Source: an uncultured Lachnospiraceae bacterium
Lineage (GTDB): Bacteria > Bacillota > Clostridia > Lachnospirales > Lachnospiraceae
Direction: 5' to 3'
DNA length: 21,761 nt
Assembly (NCBI GenBank): GCA_947631075.1
Contig: CANRJU010000013.1
Span: forward strand, 1 to 21,761
The stretch's first letter is position 1, and each line of letters opens with the position of its first letter. Positions 8,088-15,550 of the stretch are shown here, in pieces. Made by a program: the position numbers and the translations under genes. A model generated the notes under the pieces. It saw nothing but the letters and a program-made list of their open reading frames with translations. It was not told where the DNA came from and made no database searches.

Positions 8088-8420
8088 TTGTTTGAAAAGT
8101 TAGGGAAGAATCCCGAATTTCAGAAGGTCTACAAGAGAGGCCGGTCAAAGGCTAATAAGTATCTGGTGATGTATGTTTTAACAGGGGAGAGTGGTCCCAG
8201 TCGTTATGGATTTTCTGTCAGCAAGAAAGTCGGTAATAGTGTTGTGCGTCATCGCGTCACCAGGTTGTTGAGAGAATCCGTTCGTAAGAATGACGCATTT
8301 GTGAGAGAGGGCAGCAGAATTGTGATTGTTGCCAGAAGTCAGGTAAAAGACAAAAAATTTGAAGATGTTGACGGCGCAGTGATTCATTTGTTAAAATTGC
8401 ATGGAATTTTGAAAATGTGA
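8088..8420 (+). CDS. rnpA: Ribonuclease P protein component
   Basis: Protein cofactor of RNase P, which with its catalytic RNA removes 5' leaders from pre-tRNAs. The 110-residue product has the family core GFSVSKKVGNSVVRHRVTRLLRES, with the RNR-type motif as RHR, and an N-terminal substrate-binding segment LGKNPEFQKVYKRGRS. The start is TTG 8088: an in-frame stop at 8073-8075 leaves no earlier ATG or GTG, and GAGGG lies upstream. An ATG at 8083 is out of frame. The weak start fits a protein needed in far smaller amounts than L34, made from the same transcript. Confidence 0.95.
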   Translation: MFEKLGKNPEFQKVYKRGRSKANKYLVMYVLTGESGPSRYGFSVSKKVGNSVVRHRVTRLLRESVRKNDAFVREGSRIVIVARSQVKDKKFEDVDGAVIHLLKLHGILKM

Positions 8421-8424
8421 TTGT

Positions 8425-8637
8425 ATGAAGCGAATATTTTTGGCAGTGTTACACATATATCAAAAATTTATATCACCACTGAAAAGAACACCTACCTGCA
8501 TCTATACGCCATGTTGTTCGGAGTATGCCGTAGAGGCAATCCAGAAGTATGGTGCGTGGAAAGGTGGTTTTTTAGCTGTGAAAAGAATTTTGCGCTGCCA
8601 TCCTTTTCACAAGGGTGGCTACGATCCTGTGCCGTGA
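8425..8637 (+). CDS. yidD: Membrane protein insertion efficiency factor YidD
   Basis: Small membrane-associated protein thought to assist YidC-dependent insertion. The 70-residue product shows the family pattern: amphipathic N-terminal helix FLAVLHIYQKFISPL, a cysteine segment YTPCCSEYAVEAIQKYG, and the end LRCHPFHKGGYDPVP. The cysteine segment reads PCC where most members have PTC, so there is one more cysteine than usual. ATG 8425 follows the rnpA stop by four bases and has no clear ribosome site of its own, suggesting coupling to rnpA translation. The gene lies in its conserved place between rnpA and yidC. Confidence 0.94.
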   Translation: MKRIFLAVLHIYQKFISPLKRTPTCIYTPCCSEYAVEAIQKYGAWKGGFLAVKRILRCHPFHKGGYDPVP

Positions 8638-8655
8638 CAGCAGGAGGATATTGAT

Positions 8656-9654
8656 TTGTTTAATTGGTTATATTGGATTTTTGGTGAGATACTCTCCGGC
8701 ATAGACTGGGTCGTATACCACACGATCGGAATTCACAATACGGGTCTTTGTATTGTGCTGTTTACGATTGTGGTGTATCTGCTGATGTACCCGCTCAATG
8801 CCAAACAGCAGAAATCCACCCGATTGATGTCCCGGATCAACCCGGAAATCATGGAGATTCAGAAAAAGTACAAGAACAAGAAGGATCAGGCTTCTCAGAT
8901 GAAGATGAGCCAGGAGACGCAGGATGTGTACGCCAAGTACGGAATCAGTCCCTTTGGCGGCTGCCTTCCCCTTCTGATCACATTTCCGATTATGTACTGT
9001 CTGTACCGTGTCATGTACAACATGGGCAATTATGTGACGGAGCTCGGAAAGCCGGAAGCAGGAATTTTCCTTGGACTGGATGTAAATGTCAGCCCGATGA
9101 CATTTTTCAAGGATCCGAATCATCCCTACGGATGGATTGCTTTTCTGATACCGGTTCTGGCTATGGCATTGCAGTTTGTCAATACGAAGGTCATCCAGAG
9201 CGGGACCGATACCAGCAGCAATAACAGCCAGGATTCCATGGCGCAGTCCATGAAGATGATGAATTATGTCATGCCGGTCATGTCCGGATTTTTCTGTCTG
9301 AGTTTGAATATCGGTATCGGACTTTACTGGATCACCGGAAGTTTGTTCCGCATTGTCCAGGCGGTTATTATTAACAGGAAGATGGATAAGGTTTCTCTGG
9401 ACGAGCTGATTGAGAAAAATAAGGACAAGGCTGCCAAGAAATCTGCCAAGAGGGAAGAAATGAACCGCCAGATGGAGGAATACGCCAAGACGAGAACGTC
9501 ATCCATTAAGACGGCCACTTCGTATCAGAATAGGGAGCAGGACGGCGATGCCGATAACGATTCTGATTATGAGAATGTTCAGAAGAATTATGAGAAGGGG
9601 AGCATTGCCGGATACGCTCATATGCTGGCCGGGAAAAATGGCAAGGATAAATAG
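8656..9654 (+). CDS. yidC: Membrane protein insertase YidC/SpoIIIJ/Oxa1
   Basis: Inserts and folds membrane proteins, alone or with Sec. The 332-residue protein lacks the large extracellular domain of Gram-negative YidC and has no lipobox. Hydrophobic segments lie at about residues 29-47, 98-120, 158-177 and 204-240, with a cytoplasmic hairpin (about 55-95, NPEIMEIQKKYKNKK) between the first two. The C-terminal 90 residues are charged, lysine-rich and probably cytoplasmic. In the first core helix, LFTIVVYLLMYPLNAKQQK, tyrosine 41 takes the place where many homologues carry the arginine of the hydrophilic groove. The start is TTG 8656, eight bases after AGGAGG. Confidence 0.96.
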   Translation: MFNWLYWIFGEILSGIDWVVYHTIGIHNTGLCIVLFTIVVYLLMYPLNAKQQKSTRLMSRINPEIMEIQKKYKNKKDQASQMKMSQETQDVYAKYGISPFGGCLPLLITFPIMYCLYRVMYNMGNYVTELGKPEAGIFLGLDVNVSPMTFFKDPNHPYGWIAFLIPVLAMALQFVNTKVIQSGTDTSSNNSQDSMAQSMKMMNYVMPVMSGFFCLSLNIGIGLYWITGSLFRIVQAVIINRKMDKVSLDELIEKNKDKAAKKSAKREEMNRQMEEYAKTRTSSIKTATSYQNREQDGDADNDSDYENVQKNYEKGSIAGYAHMLAGKNGKDK

Positions 9655-9667
9655 GAGGTATTTATAA

Positions 9668-10393
9668 ATGGAAGAGTGGAAAGAATTTTCTGCTAAAACG
9701 TCAGATGAAGCATTGACGAACGCGCTGATTCAGATGGAGACTACCTCGGATCAGATTGAGTATGAAATTATTGAGGAAGAAAAGAATGGAATCCTCGGCC
9801 TTTTCAGCAAGCCGGCCAGGATTCGCGTCCGCAAAAAAGAGAGTATTGAGGGTTCTGTCCGCAGCTTTTTAGATGAAGTATTCGGCGCTATGAATCTGAC
9901 GGTAGAGGTGGTTATTGATTTCGATGAGGCGGAGAGCGTTATGAACGTCGAGCTGAAGGGAAGCGAGATGGGGATGCTCATCGGCAAGAGGGGACAGACG
10001 TTAGACGCCCTTCAATATCTGACGTCTCTGGTGGCAAATAAGAAATCTGAAAATTATGTCAAGATCAAGATGGACACGGAGAATTACCGTCAGAGAAGAA
10101 AGGAAACTATCGAGAATCTGGCGAGAAATGTCGCCAAGAAGGTAAAAAAGACAGGACGGCCCGCTTTTCTTGAGCCAATGAATCCTTACGAGAGGCGCAT
10201 TATCCACTCGGCTTTGCAGGGAGATAAGTATGTGGACACCCACAGCGAGGGCGAGGAGCCTATGCGTAAGGTGGTGGTTACCTTGAATAAGGAATATGCT
10301 TCGGAGCTGCCGAGGAGAAATAATAATTATAAGAGAAGAAACAATTATTATTCGAGGGACCGAAAAAGATCATATTCTGAAAAAAGAGATTAA
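9668..10393 (+). CDS. jag: RNA-binding protein Jag/KhpB (EloR)
   Basis: Cytoplasmic RNA-binding protein, partner of YidC in gene order; in streptococci the homologue affects cell elongation and division (family knowledge). The 241 residues contain a Jag_N domain (1 to about 52, ending GILGLFSKPARIRVRKKE), a KH domain with the GMLIGKRGQTLDALQYL loop, an R3H domain with RRIIHSALQGD, and an Asn/Arg/Tyr-rich tail RRNNNYKRRNNYYSRDRKR that may add RNA affinity. AGGAGGT precedes ATG 9668 by seven bases. This is the last gene before a strong terminator, so it ends the rpmH operon. Confidence 0.95.
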   Translation: MEEWKEFSAKTSDEALTNALIQMETTSDQIEYEIIEEEKNGILGLFSKPARIRVRKKESIEGSVRSFLDEVFGAMNLTVEVVIDFDEAESVMNVELKGSEMGMLIGKRGQTLDALQYLTSLVANKKSENYVKIKMDTENYRQRRKETIENLARNVAKKVKKTGRPAFLEPMNPYERRIIHSALQGDKYVDTHSEGEEPMRKVVVTLNKEYASELPRRNNNYKRRNNYYSRDRKRSYSEKRD

Positions 10394-10404
10394 TGGCAAG
10401 TGTG

Positions 10405-10435
10405 AAAGGCTGGATCTTATGATTCAGCCTTTTTC
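10405..10435 (+). terminator. rho-independent terminator after jag
   Basis: A 12-base stem AAAGGCTGGATC / GATTCAGCCTTT, with one G-U pair and loop TTAT, runs into TTTTTC. It starts 12 bases after the jag stop and closes the operon begun at the rpmH promoter. Confidence 0.92.
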
Positions 10436-10440
10436 TGAAT

Positions 10441-10518
10441 AATGTGAACAATGTTCAATGTGAACATTGTTTTAAGAGCGGAAGCAAAATTGTATCGCGA
10501 ACTTGTTCGCTCAGAAAT
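10441..10518. repeat. composite palindromic repeat, copy A
   Basis: Two palindromes: AACAATGTTC / GAACATTGTT with a five-base loop (10447-10471) and GCGAAC TT GTTCGC (10497-10510). The 22 bases at 10497-10518 match 18685-18706 exactly in inverted orientation, and 10442-10472 resembles 18715-18747 inverted. The element reaches to the mnmE ribosome site, so it forms part of the mnmE leader and the apparent upstream extension of that reading frame. Confidence 0.85.
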
Positions 10519-10528
10519 GGAGAGAAAT

Positions 10529-11914
10529 ATGTTTTATCAGGAGACCATTGCCGCTATCGCCACTTCCTCCAAAAATGGAAGCATCAGCGTAATCCGGGTC
10601 AGCGGCGAAACGTCGATTGAATCGGTGAACAAAATATTTGTGAATAAAAAAGGGGAATCCATTCATCTTGAAAAACGCGAGAGCCACACGATTCACTATG
10701 GATTTATCCGGGATGAGAAAAATGAGTGGGTGGATGAAGTTCTGGTTCTGATTATGAGGGCGCCCAGAAGCTATACCGCGGAGGACGTGGTGGAGATTCA
10801 CTGCCACGGCGGCTATTTTATCTGTCAGCTTATTTTGGATCTTCTGGTGAGGCAGGGGGTCCGGGTGGCCGAGCCGGGCGAATTTACAAAGAGGGCTTTT
10901 CTCAATGGGAGAATCGATCTGTCCCAGGCGGAGTCGGTCATGGATGTGATCCAGTCAAAGAGCAGGCTGGCTCTCGGCAATTCCATGTCGCAGCTGAGGG
11001 GCCGAGTTAAGGAAGAAATAATTCATCTGAGAGAAATTATTTTGAACGATCTGGCTTTTTTGGAGGCAGCGCTGGATGACCCGGAACATATTTCCCTGGA
11101 GGATTTTCCGGAGAGGGCGAGGGAGCACGCCCTGCAATTAAAAGAGAGGGTGGACCATCTCATCGCCAACAGCCAGAACGGACGGCTCGTGAAAGAGGGA
11201 ATCCGGACGGTCATTGTGGGAAAACCCAACGTGGGAAAATCTTCTTTTTTGAATTGCCTCTTGCGAGAGGACCGGGCCATCGTGACGGACATTGCCGGTA
11301 CTACAAGAGATACGCTGGAGGAGGAAATGACGATTGGGTCGGTGCTTCTCCGCCTGATCGACACGGCCGGAATCCGCGATACGGAGGACGCCATTGAGAA
11401 AATTGGAATTGAGAAGGCCATGAAGTCGGTGGAGAGCGCGGATTTTGTCATCTGTATTCTGGACGGCAGCCGGGAGCTGACGGAGGAGGACCGGATTGTG
11501 CTGGAGAGGGTGAGGGAGTATCCGGGGGTCGTTCTCTTGAATAAATGCGATTTGGAGCTGAAGATTTCAGAGGAGGAAATTCCCTTCGCGGATTGCAAAA
11601 AAATATTTCCTTTTTCCGCGGCCAATGGAACGGGTCTGGAAAAACTGGAACAATATCTGCTGGAAATTTTTTATCAGGAAAAGATTTCTTATAATGATGA
11701 AATATATATTACAAATATGAGGCAGAAGCAGGAACTTGTGAATACGGCGGAGAGCCTGAATCAGTTGATTGGGAGTATTGACGGCGGAATGCCGGAAGAT
11801 TTGTATTCCATCGATCTGTATAACGCCTATGAGGCTCTGGGAAAAATTATCGGCGAGACCGTGGAGGATGATATCGCGGATAAAATATTTAAGGATTTTT
11901 GTATGGGGAAGTAA
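10529..11914 (+). CDS. mnmE: tRNA uridine-5-carboxymethylaminomethyl modification GTPase MnmE
   Basis: With MnmG it modifies uridine 34 of certain tRNAs. The 461 residues comprise an N-terminal folate-binding domain (1 to about 118), a helical domain, and an inserted G domain with GKPNVGKSS (231-239), TDIAGTTRDT, DTAG and NKCD. The protein ends FKDFCMGK, preserving the conserved C-terminal cysteine motif. I chose ATG 10529, with GGAG six bases upstream, giving MFYQETIAAIATS, the usual family start. The frame is open from 10451 and has an ATG at 10517, but that extension is palindromic repeat sequence and lacks a ribosome site. Confidence 0.96.
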   Translation: MFYQETIAAIATSSKNGSISVIRVSGETSIESVNKIFVNKKGESIHLEKRESHTIHYGFIRDEKNEWVDEVLVLIMRAPRSYTAEDVVEIHCHGGYFICQLILDLLVRQGVRVAEPGEFTKRAFLNGRIDLSQAESVMDVIQSKSRLALGNSMSQLRGRVKEEIIHLREIILNDLAFLEAALDDPEHISLEDFPERAREHALQLKERVDHLIANSQNGRLVKEGIRTVIVGKPNVGKSSFLNCLLREDRAIVTDIAGTTRDTLEEEMTIGSVLLRLIDTAGIRDTEDAIEKIGIEKAMKSVESADFVICILDGSRELTEEDRIVLERVREYPGVVLLNKCDLELKISEEEIPFADCKKIFPFSAANGTGLEKLEQYLLEIFYQEKISYNDEIYITNMRQKQELVNTAESLNQLIGSIDGGMPEDLYSIDLYNAYEALGKIIGETVEDDIADKIFKDFCMGK

Positions 11915-12021
11915 CATACAACTTGCCTTGGCAAGTTGTATGTCTAAAATTGCTAGCGCAATTTTTATATCAATAAAATTTAAAATTGTCTTGGCAAGTT
12001 GTATGTTTGTCAATAAAATTT
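11914..12021. repeat. palindromes and direct repeats between mnmE and mnmG
   Basis: A 30-base palindrome with 14-base arms (11914-11927 and 11930-11943, centred on GCCTTGGC) begins at the last base of the mnmE stop. A second hairpin AAAATTGC TAGC GCAATTTT (11946-11965) followed by TTATA could act as a terminator. The right arm TTGGCAAGTTGTATGT recurs exactly at 11928-11943 and 11991-12006, and TCAATAAAATTT recurs at 11970-11981 and 12010-12021, so a unit of 40-60 bases is imperfectly duplicated. Confidence 0.85.
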
Positions 12022-12067
12022 GCATTAAAAAGTTTTATGTTGTTTTGTGTTGAGATATGAGAGGAGT

Positions 12068-13993
12068 ATGGAAAAATTGGAGGAGCAGAATCGAATTGAG
12101 GAATACGACGCGGTGGTGGTGGGAGCGGGACACGCCGGGTGCGAGGCGGCGCTGGCGCTGGCGAGGCTCTCGGTAAAGACGGTTCTTTTTACGGTCAGCG
12201 TGGACAGTATTGCCATGATGCCCTGCAATCCCAATATCGGGGGAACTTCTAAGGGACATCTGGTGCGGGAGGTGGACGCGCTGGGGGGCGAGATGGGAAA
12301 AAATATCGATCGGACTTTTATTCAGTCAAAGATGCTGAACAAGTCGAAGGGACCGGCGGTGCATTCTCTCCGGGCCCAGGCGGACAAGAGGGATTACACC
12401 CAGTCCATGCGGCGGGTGCTGGAGCAGGAAGAAAATATATCCATCCGCCAGGGAGAAATCACGGATATTCTGACCGAGGACGGAGCGCTCGCGGGAGTTC
12501 GGACAAACACGGGAACTGTCTATAAATGCAGGGTTTGCGTCCTCTGCACGGGCACTTATTTAAATGCAAGGTGTATCACAGGTAATTGTTCTGTAAATTC
12601 GGGTCCGAACGGTCTGCAGCCGGCGACTCATTTGACAGATTCCCTGAAAAAACTGGGAATTGATATGCGGCGCTTTAAGACGGGGACCCCGGCCCGCATG
12701 GATGGAAATACCATCGACTACTCAAAGATGGAGCCCCAGTACGGCGACGAAGAAATTGTTCCTTTTTCATTTACCAATAAGCCGGAGGATATTCAGCGAG
12801 AGCAGGTCAAGTGCTGGCTGACTTATACCAATGAGATGACCCATAAAATCATTATGGACAACCTGGACCGCTCGCCTCTCTATTCCGGTTACATCAAGGG
12901 AACGGGACCCAGATATTGTCCCTCTATTGAGGACAAGGTGGTGCGCTTTTCTGATAAAAACCGACACCAGGTTTTTATCGAGCCGGAGGGAAATTATACC
13001 AATGAAATGTATGTGGGAGGAATGTCCAGCTCGCTTCCGGAGGACGTTCAGCAGAAAATGTACGCTACCGTGCCGGGATTGGAGAACGCCCGTATCGTGA
13101 GAAATGCCTATGCCATTGAGTACGACTGCATTAATTCTCTGGAGCTGCTCCCCTCCCTGGAATTAAAAAAAGTAAAGGGACTTTACAGCGCGGGCCAGTC
13201 CAACGGAAGTTCCGGTTATGAGGAGGCGGCCGCCCAGGGATTGATTGCCGGGATTAACGCCGCGAGAAAAATACAGGGAAAAGAGCCGGTTATCATCGAC
13301 CGCTCCCAGGGATATATTGGCGTGTTGATTGACGATCTTGTGACCAAGGGAACCAACGAGCCTTATCGGATGATGACTTCTCGCGCCGAGTATCGTCTGC
13401 TCTTGAGACAGGACAATGCGGACGAGCGGCTGACTCCCATCGGTTATGAGGTGGGATTGATATCGGAGGAACGCTATCATCAGTTTCAGAAAAAATTGCG
13501 GCAGATTGATGAGGAGACAGAGCGAGTCAAAAATACTTATGTGGGAAATACAGAAAAAGTTCAGTCCCTTTTGAGCCGGTATAAGAGTACCCCTCTGGTC
13601 AGTGGCATTTCTCTGGCAGAGCTGGTAAAGAGGCCGGAGCTTTCCTATGATATTTTGAGTGAGATCGATTCCGAGCGACCGCCTCTTTCCAAGGAAGTCC
13701 GGGACGAGGTAAATATCCATTTGAAATACGAGGGATATATAAAGCGCCAGATGAAACAGGTAGAACAGTTTTATAAATTGGAAAAGAAAAAAATTCCAAA
13801 AGAAATTGACTACTCCGCCATTGGAAGCCTGCGTTTGGAGGCAATTCAGAAATTGACAGATATCCAGCCCGAATCGGTGGGACAGGCGGCGCGAATCAGC
13901 GGAGTTTCTCCCTCGGACATTTCAGTCCTTTTGGTGTATTTGGAACAGTATTCACACAGGAGCAATTCTGAGACGGGAGACATGAATCGATGA
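12068..13993 (+). CDS. mnmG: tRNA uridine-5-carboxymethylaminomethyl modification enzyme MnmG
   Basis: FAD-dependent partner of MnmE in wobble-uridine modification. The 641 residues start with a Rossmann FAD site VVVGAGHAGCEAAL (about 16-29). RFKTGTPARMDG, the signature GPRYCPSIEDKV and the second signature AGQSNGSSGYEEAAAQG follow in the expected order. The C-terminal helical part that contacts MnmE is complete. ATG 12068 is preferred although GAGAGGAG is very close to it; a GTG at 12047 has no ribosome site, and a strong GGAGGAG at 12079 has no ordinary start after it before the FAD domain. The stop overlaps the rsmG start (ATGA). Confidence 0.95.
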   Translation: MEKLEEQNRIEEYDAVVVGAGHAGCEAALALARLSVKTVLFTVSVDSIAMMPCNPNIGGTSKGHLVREVDALGGEMGKNIDRTFIQSKMLNKSKGPAVHSLRAQADKRDYTQSMRRVLEQEENISIRQGEITDILTEDGALAGVRTNTGTVYKCRVCVLCTGTYLNARCITGNCSVNSGPNGLQPATHLTDSLKKLGIDMRRFKTGTPARMDGNTIDYSKMEPQYGDEEIVPFSFTNKPEDIQREQVKCWLTYTNEMTHKIIMDNLDRSPLYSGYIKGTGPRYCPSIEDKVVRFSDKNRHQVFIEPEGNYTNEMYVGGMSSSLPEDVQQKMYATVPGLENARIVRNAYAIEYDCINSLELLPSLELKKVKGLYSAGQSNGSSGYEEAAAQGLIAGINAARKIQGKEPVIIDRSQGYIGVLIDDLVTKGTNEPYRMMTSRAEYRLLLRQDNADERLTPIGYEVGLISEERYHQFQKKLRQIDEETERVKNTYVGNTEKVQSLLSRYKSTPLVSGISLAELVKRPELSYDILSEIDSERPPLSKEVRDEVNIHLKYEGYIKRQMKQVEQFYKLEKKKIPKEIDYSAIGSLRLEAIQKLTDIQPESVGQAARISGVSPSDISVLLVYLEQYSHRSNSETGDMNR

Positions 13994-14709
13994 GTGAAAG
14001 TAAAGTTCAAACCATATTTGGCGATAAGGGCATTTTGCTCACCGATTGGCAGGTCGAGCAATTTGAAAAATATTATGAATTGTTAATTAAGTGGAATACT
14101 AAGATTAATCTCACGGCAATTACAGAGTACGAAGATGTCATATGGAAGCACTTTTTTGATTCCGCCTCAATAATGTTTCACGTGAAACATTTATCGGATT
14201 GTGAAACAATTCGTCTTTTGGATTTGGGAACGGGCGCGGGTTTTCCCGGAATGGTGCTGGCAATACTCTTTCCAAACTGGCGGATTACTTTAGTTGATTC
14301 CCTACAAAAGAGAATTGATTTTCTGAAAATTGTTGTCCGTGAACTGGGGTTGGAACATGTTGAACTATATCACGGTCGGGCGGAAGATTATGGACGGGAC
14401 GGCCAGTTCCGAGAACAATTTGATTATGTGGTTTCCCGTGCAGTGGCGGAACTGCCGATGCTTTTGGAATATTGCGTTCCGTTTGTGAAGATGAATGGCT
14501 TTTTTGTCTCCTATAAGGGCAGGCGATATGCGGAGGAAATGGAGCAGTCGCGTAATTCGCTGAGCGAACTGGGTTGTTCAGTCGAAACGGTCGAGCCGTA
14601 TTCACTGGGAGACGGGGAAGAACGATTTCTCTTATTTATACGGAAAAATGAATCTACAAAGGAGAAGTATCCCAGAAAGCCGGGTAAAATAAAAAAGCAG
14701 CCATTATAA
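13990..14709 (+). CDS. rsmG: 16S rRNA (guanine-527-N7) methyltransferase RsmG
   Basis: Methylates G527 of 16S rRNA; loss gives low-level streptomycin resistance in several bacteria (family knowledge). The 239 residues hold the N-terminal segment KYYELLIKWNTKINLTAI, the SAM motif LLDLGTGAGFPG (76-87), VSRAVAELPMLLEY, and the usual end YPRKPGKIKKQPL. ATG 13990 overlaps the mnmG stop by four bases. Codons 62-67 contain a perfect parS palindrome, so this stretch serves both the protein and chromosome segregation. The gene precedes parAB, as in many Firmicutes. Confidence 0.96.
   Translation: MSESKVQTIFGDKGILLTDWQVEQFEKYYELLIKWNTKINLTAITEYEDVIWKHFFDSASIMFHVKHLSDCETIRLLDLGTGAGFPGMVLAILFPNWRITLVDSLQKRIDFLKIVVRELGLEHVELYHGRAEDYGRDGQFREQFDYVVSRAVAELPMLLEYCVPFVKMNGFFVSYKGRRYAEEMEQSRNSLSELGCSVETVEPYSLGDGEERFLLFIRKNESTKEKYPRKPGKIKKQPL
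14174..14189. promoter_or_regulatory. parS centromere site
   Basis: The 16-base palindrome TGTTTCACGTGAAACA is the consensus parS bound by ParB. It lies inside rsmG, about 600 bases before parA and 1.4 kb before parB. ParB would load here and spread around the origin. It is the only perfect copy I noticed in the window. Confidence 0.93.
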
Positions 14710-14715
14710 AAATAT

Positions 14716-14745
14716 ATGGCAATGTATATATAAAAGTGCTATAAT
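14716..14745 (+). promoter_or_regulatory. probable promoter for parAB
   Basis: A consensus -10 TATAAT (14740-14745) lies 39 bases before the parA ATG in the 75-base rsmG-parA gap. The best -35 is ATGGCA (14716-14721) at 18 bases, matching four of six positions. It probably gives parAB their own promoter in addition to read-through from rsmG. Confidence 0.5.
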
Positions 14746-14784
14746 ATATGAGAACGCAAAAGGGAATCAGAATGGAGGAAAAGT

Positions 14785-15549
14785 ATGAGCGAGATTATGG
14801 CAATTGCCAATCAGAAGGGCGGAGTGGGGAAAACTACGACAACAATCAATTTGGCTGCCGCGCTGGCTAAGAAGGAGAAAAAGGTGCTGGTCATTGACAT
14901 GGATCCGCAGGGCAATACGTCCAGCGGTCTTGGCATAGATAAGGATGAACTGGATACCACGGTGTATCAGTTGATGATCGGTGATTGCACATTCAGTCAG
15001 TGTGTCCAGAAGGATGTTTTTGAAAATCTGGACGTGCTGGCGGCCAATGTCAATCTGGCGGGTATCGAGATTGAGACTATGGACATGGAGGACCGCAATT
15101 ATATTTTAAAAGATATTGTCACGAAGATCGATCATCACTATGATTTTATTATCATAGATTGTCCGCCGTCTCTGAACTCGCTGACAATCAACGCCATGAC
15201 GACGGCGGATTCCGTGCTGGTTCCCATTCAGTGCGAGTACTACGCGCTGGAGGGATTGAGCCAGTTGATCTATACGATCAATCTGGTGAAGGACAGGCTG
15301 AATCCGAAACTCAATATCAACGGCGTCGTATTTACCATGTATGACGGGAGGACTAATCTCTCCATGCAGGTTATTGAAAATGTGAGAAATAATCTGAATC
15401 AGCATATTTACGATACCATCATTCCCAGGGGCGTTCGTCTGGCGGAAGCGCCCAGTCACGGACTTCCGATCACGGAGTATGACAGCCGATCGACGGGAGC
15501 CAGGGCGTACATGGCGCTAGCAGAAGAAGTAATTGAAAGGAGCAAATGA
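14785..15549 (+). CDS. parA: Chromosome partitioning ATPase ParA/Soj
   Basis: Walker-type ATPase that with ParB-parS moves and separates chromosome origins; in Bacillus it also modulates DnaA. The 254 residues begin MSEIMAIANQKGGVGKTTTT with the deviant Walker A KGGVGKTT (11-18). VLVIDMDPQGN (35-44) and DFIIIDCPPSLN follow, all typical of the Soj branch that has little N-terminal extension. GGAGG lies nine bases before ATG 14785. One base separates its stop from the parB start. Confidence 0.95.
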   Translation: MSEIMAIANQKGGVGKTTTTINLAAALAKKEKKVLVIDMDPQGNTSSGLGIDKDELDTTVYQLMIGDCTFSQCVQKDVFENLDVLAANVNLAGIEIETMDMEDRNYILKDIVTKIDHHYDFIIIDCPPSLNSLTINAMTTADSVLVPIQCEYYALEGLSQLIYTINLVKDRLNPKLNINGVVFTMYDGRTNLSMQVIENVRNNLNQHIYDTIIPRGVRLAEAPSHGLPITEYDSRSTGARAYMALAEEVIERSK

Positions 15550-15550
15550 G

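Noticed and set aside
8421..8654. 77-codon frame overlapping yidD
   Set aside because: Starts at TTG without a ribosome site, and the overlapping frame encodes a clear YidD over its full length.
10451..10528. N-terminal extension of MnmE by 26 residues
   Set aside because: The added codons are palindromic repeat sequence, lack a ribosome site, and are absent from the usual MnmE N-terminus.
14198..14210. ATTGTGAAACAAT shared with the array at 18634-18646
   Set aside because: A 13-base match between two places in 22 kb is expected by chance several times.
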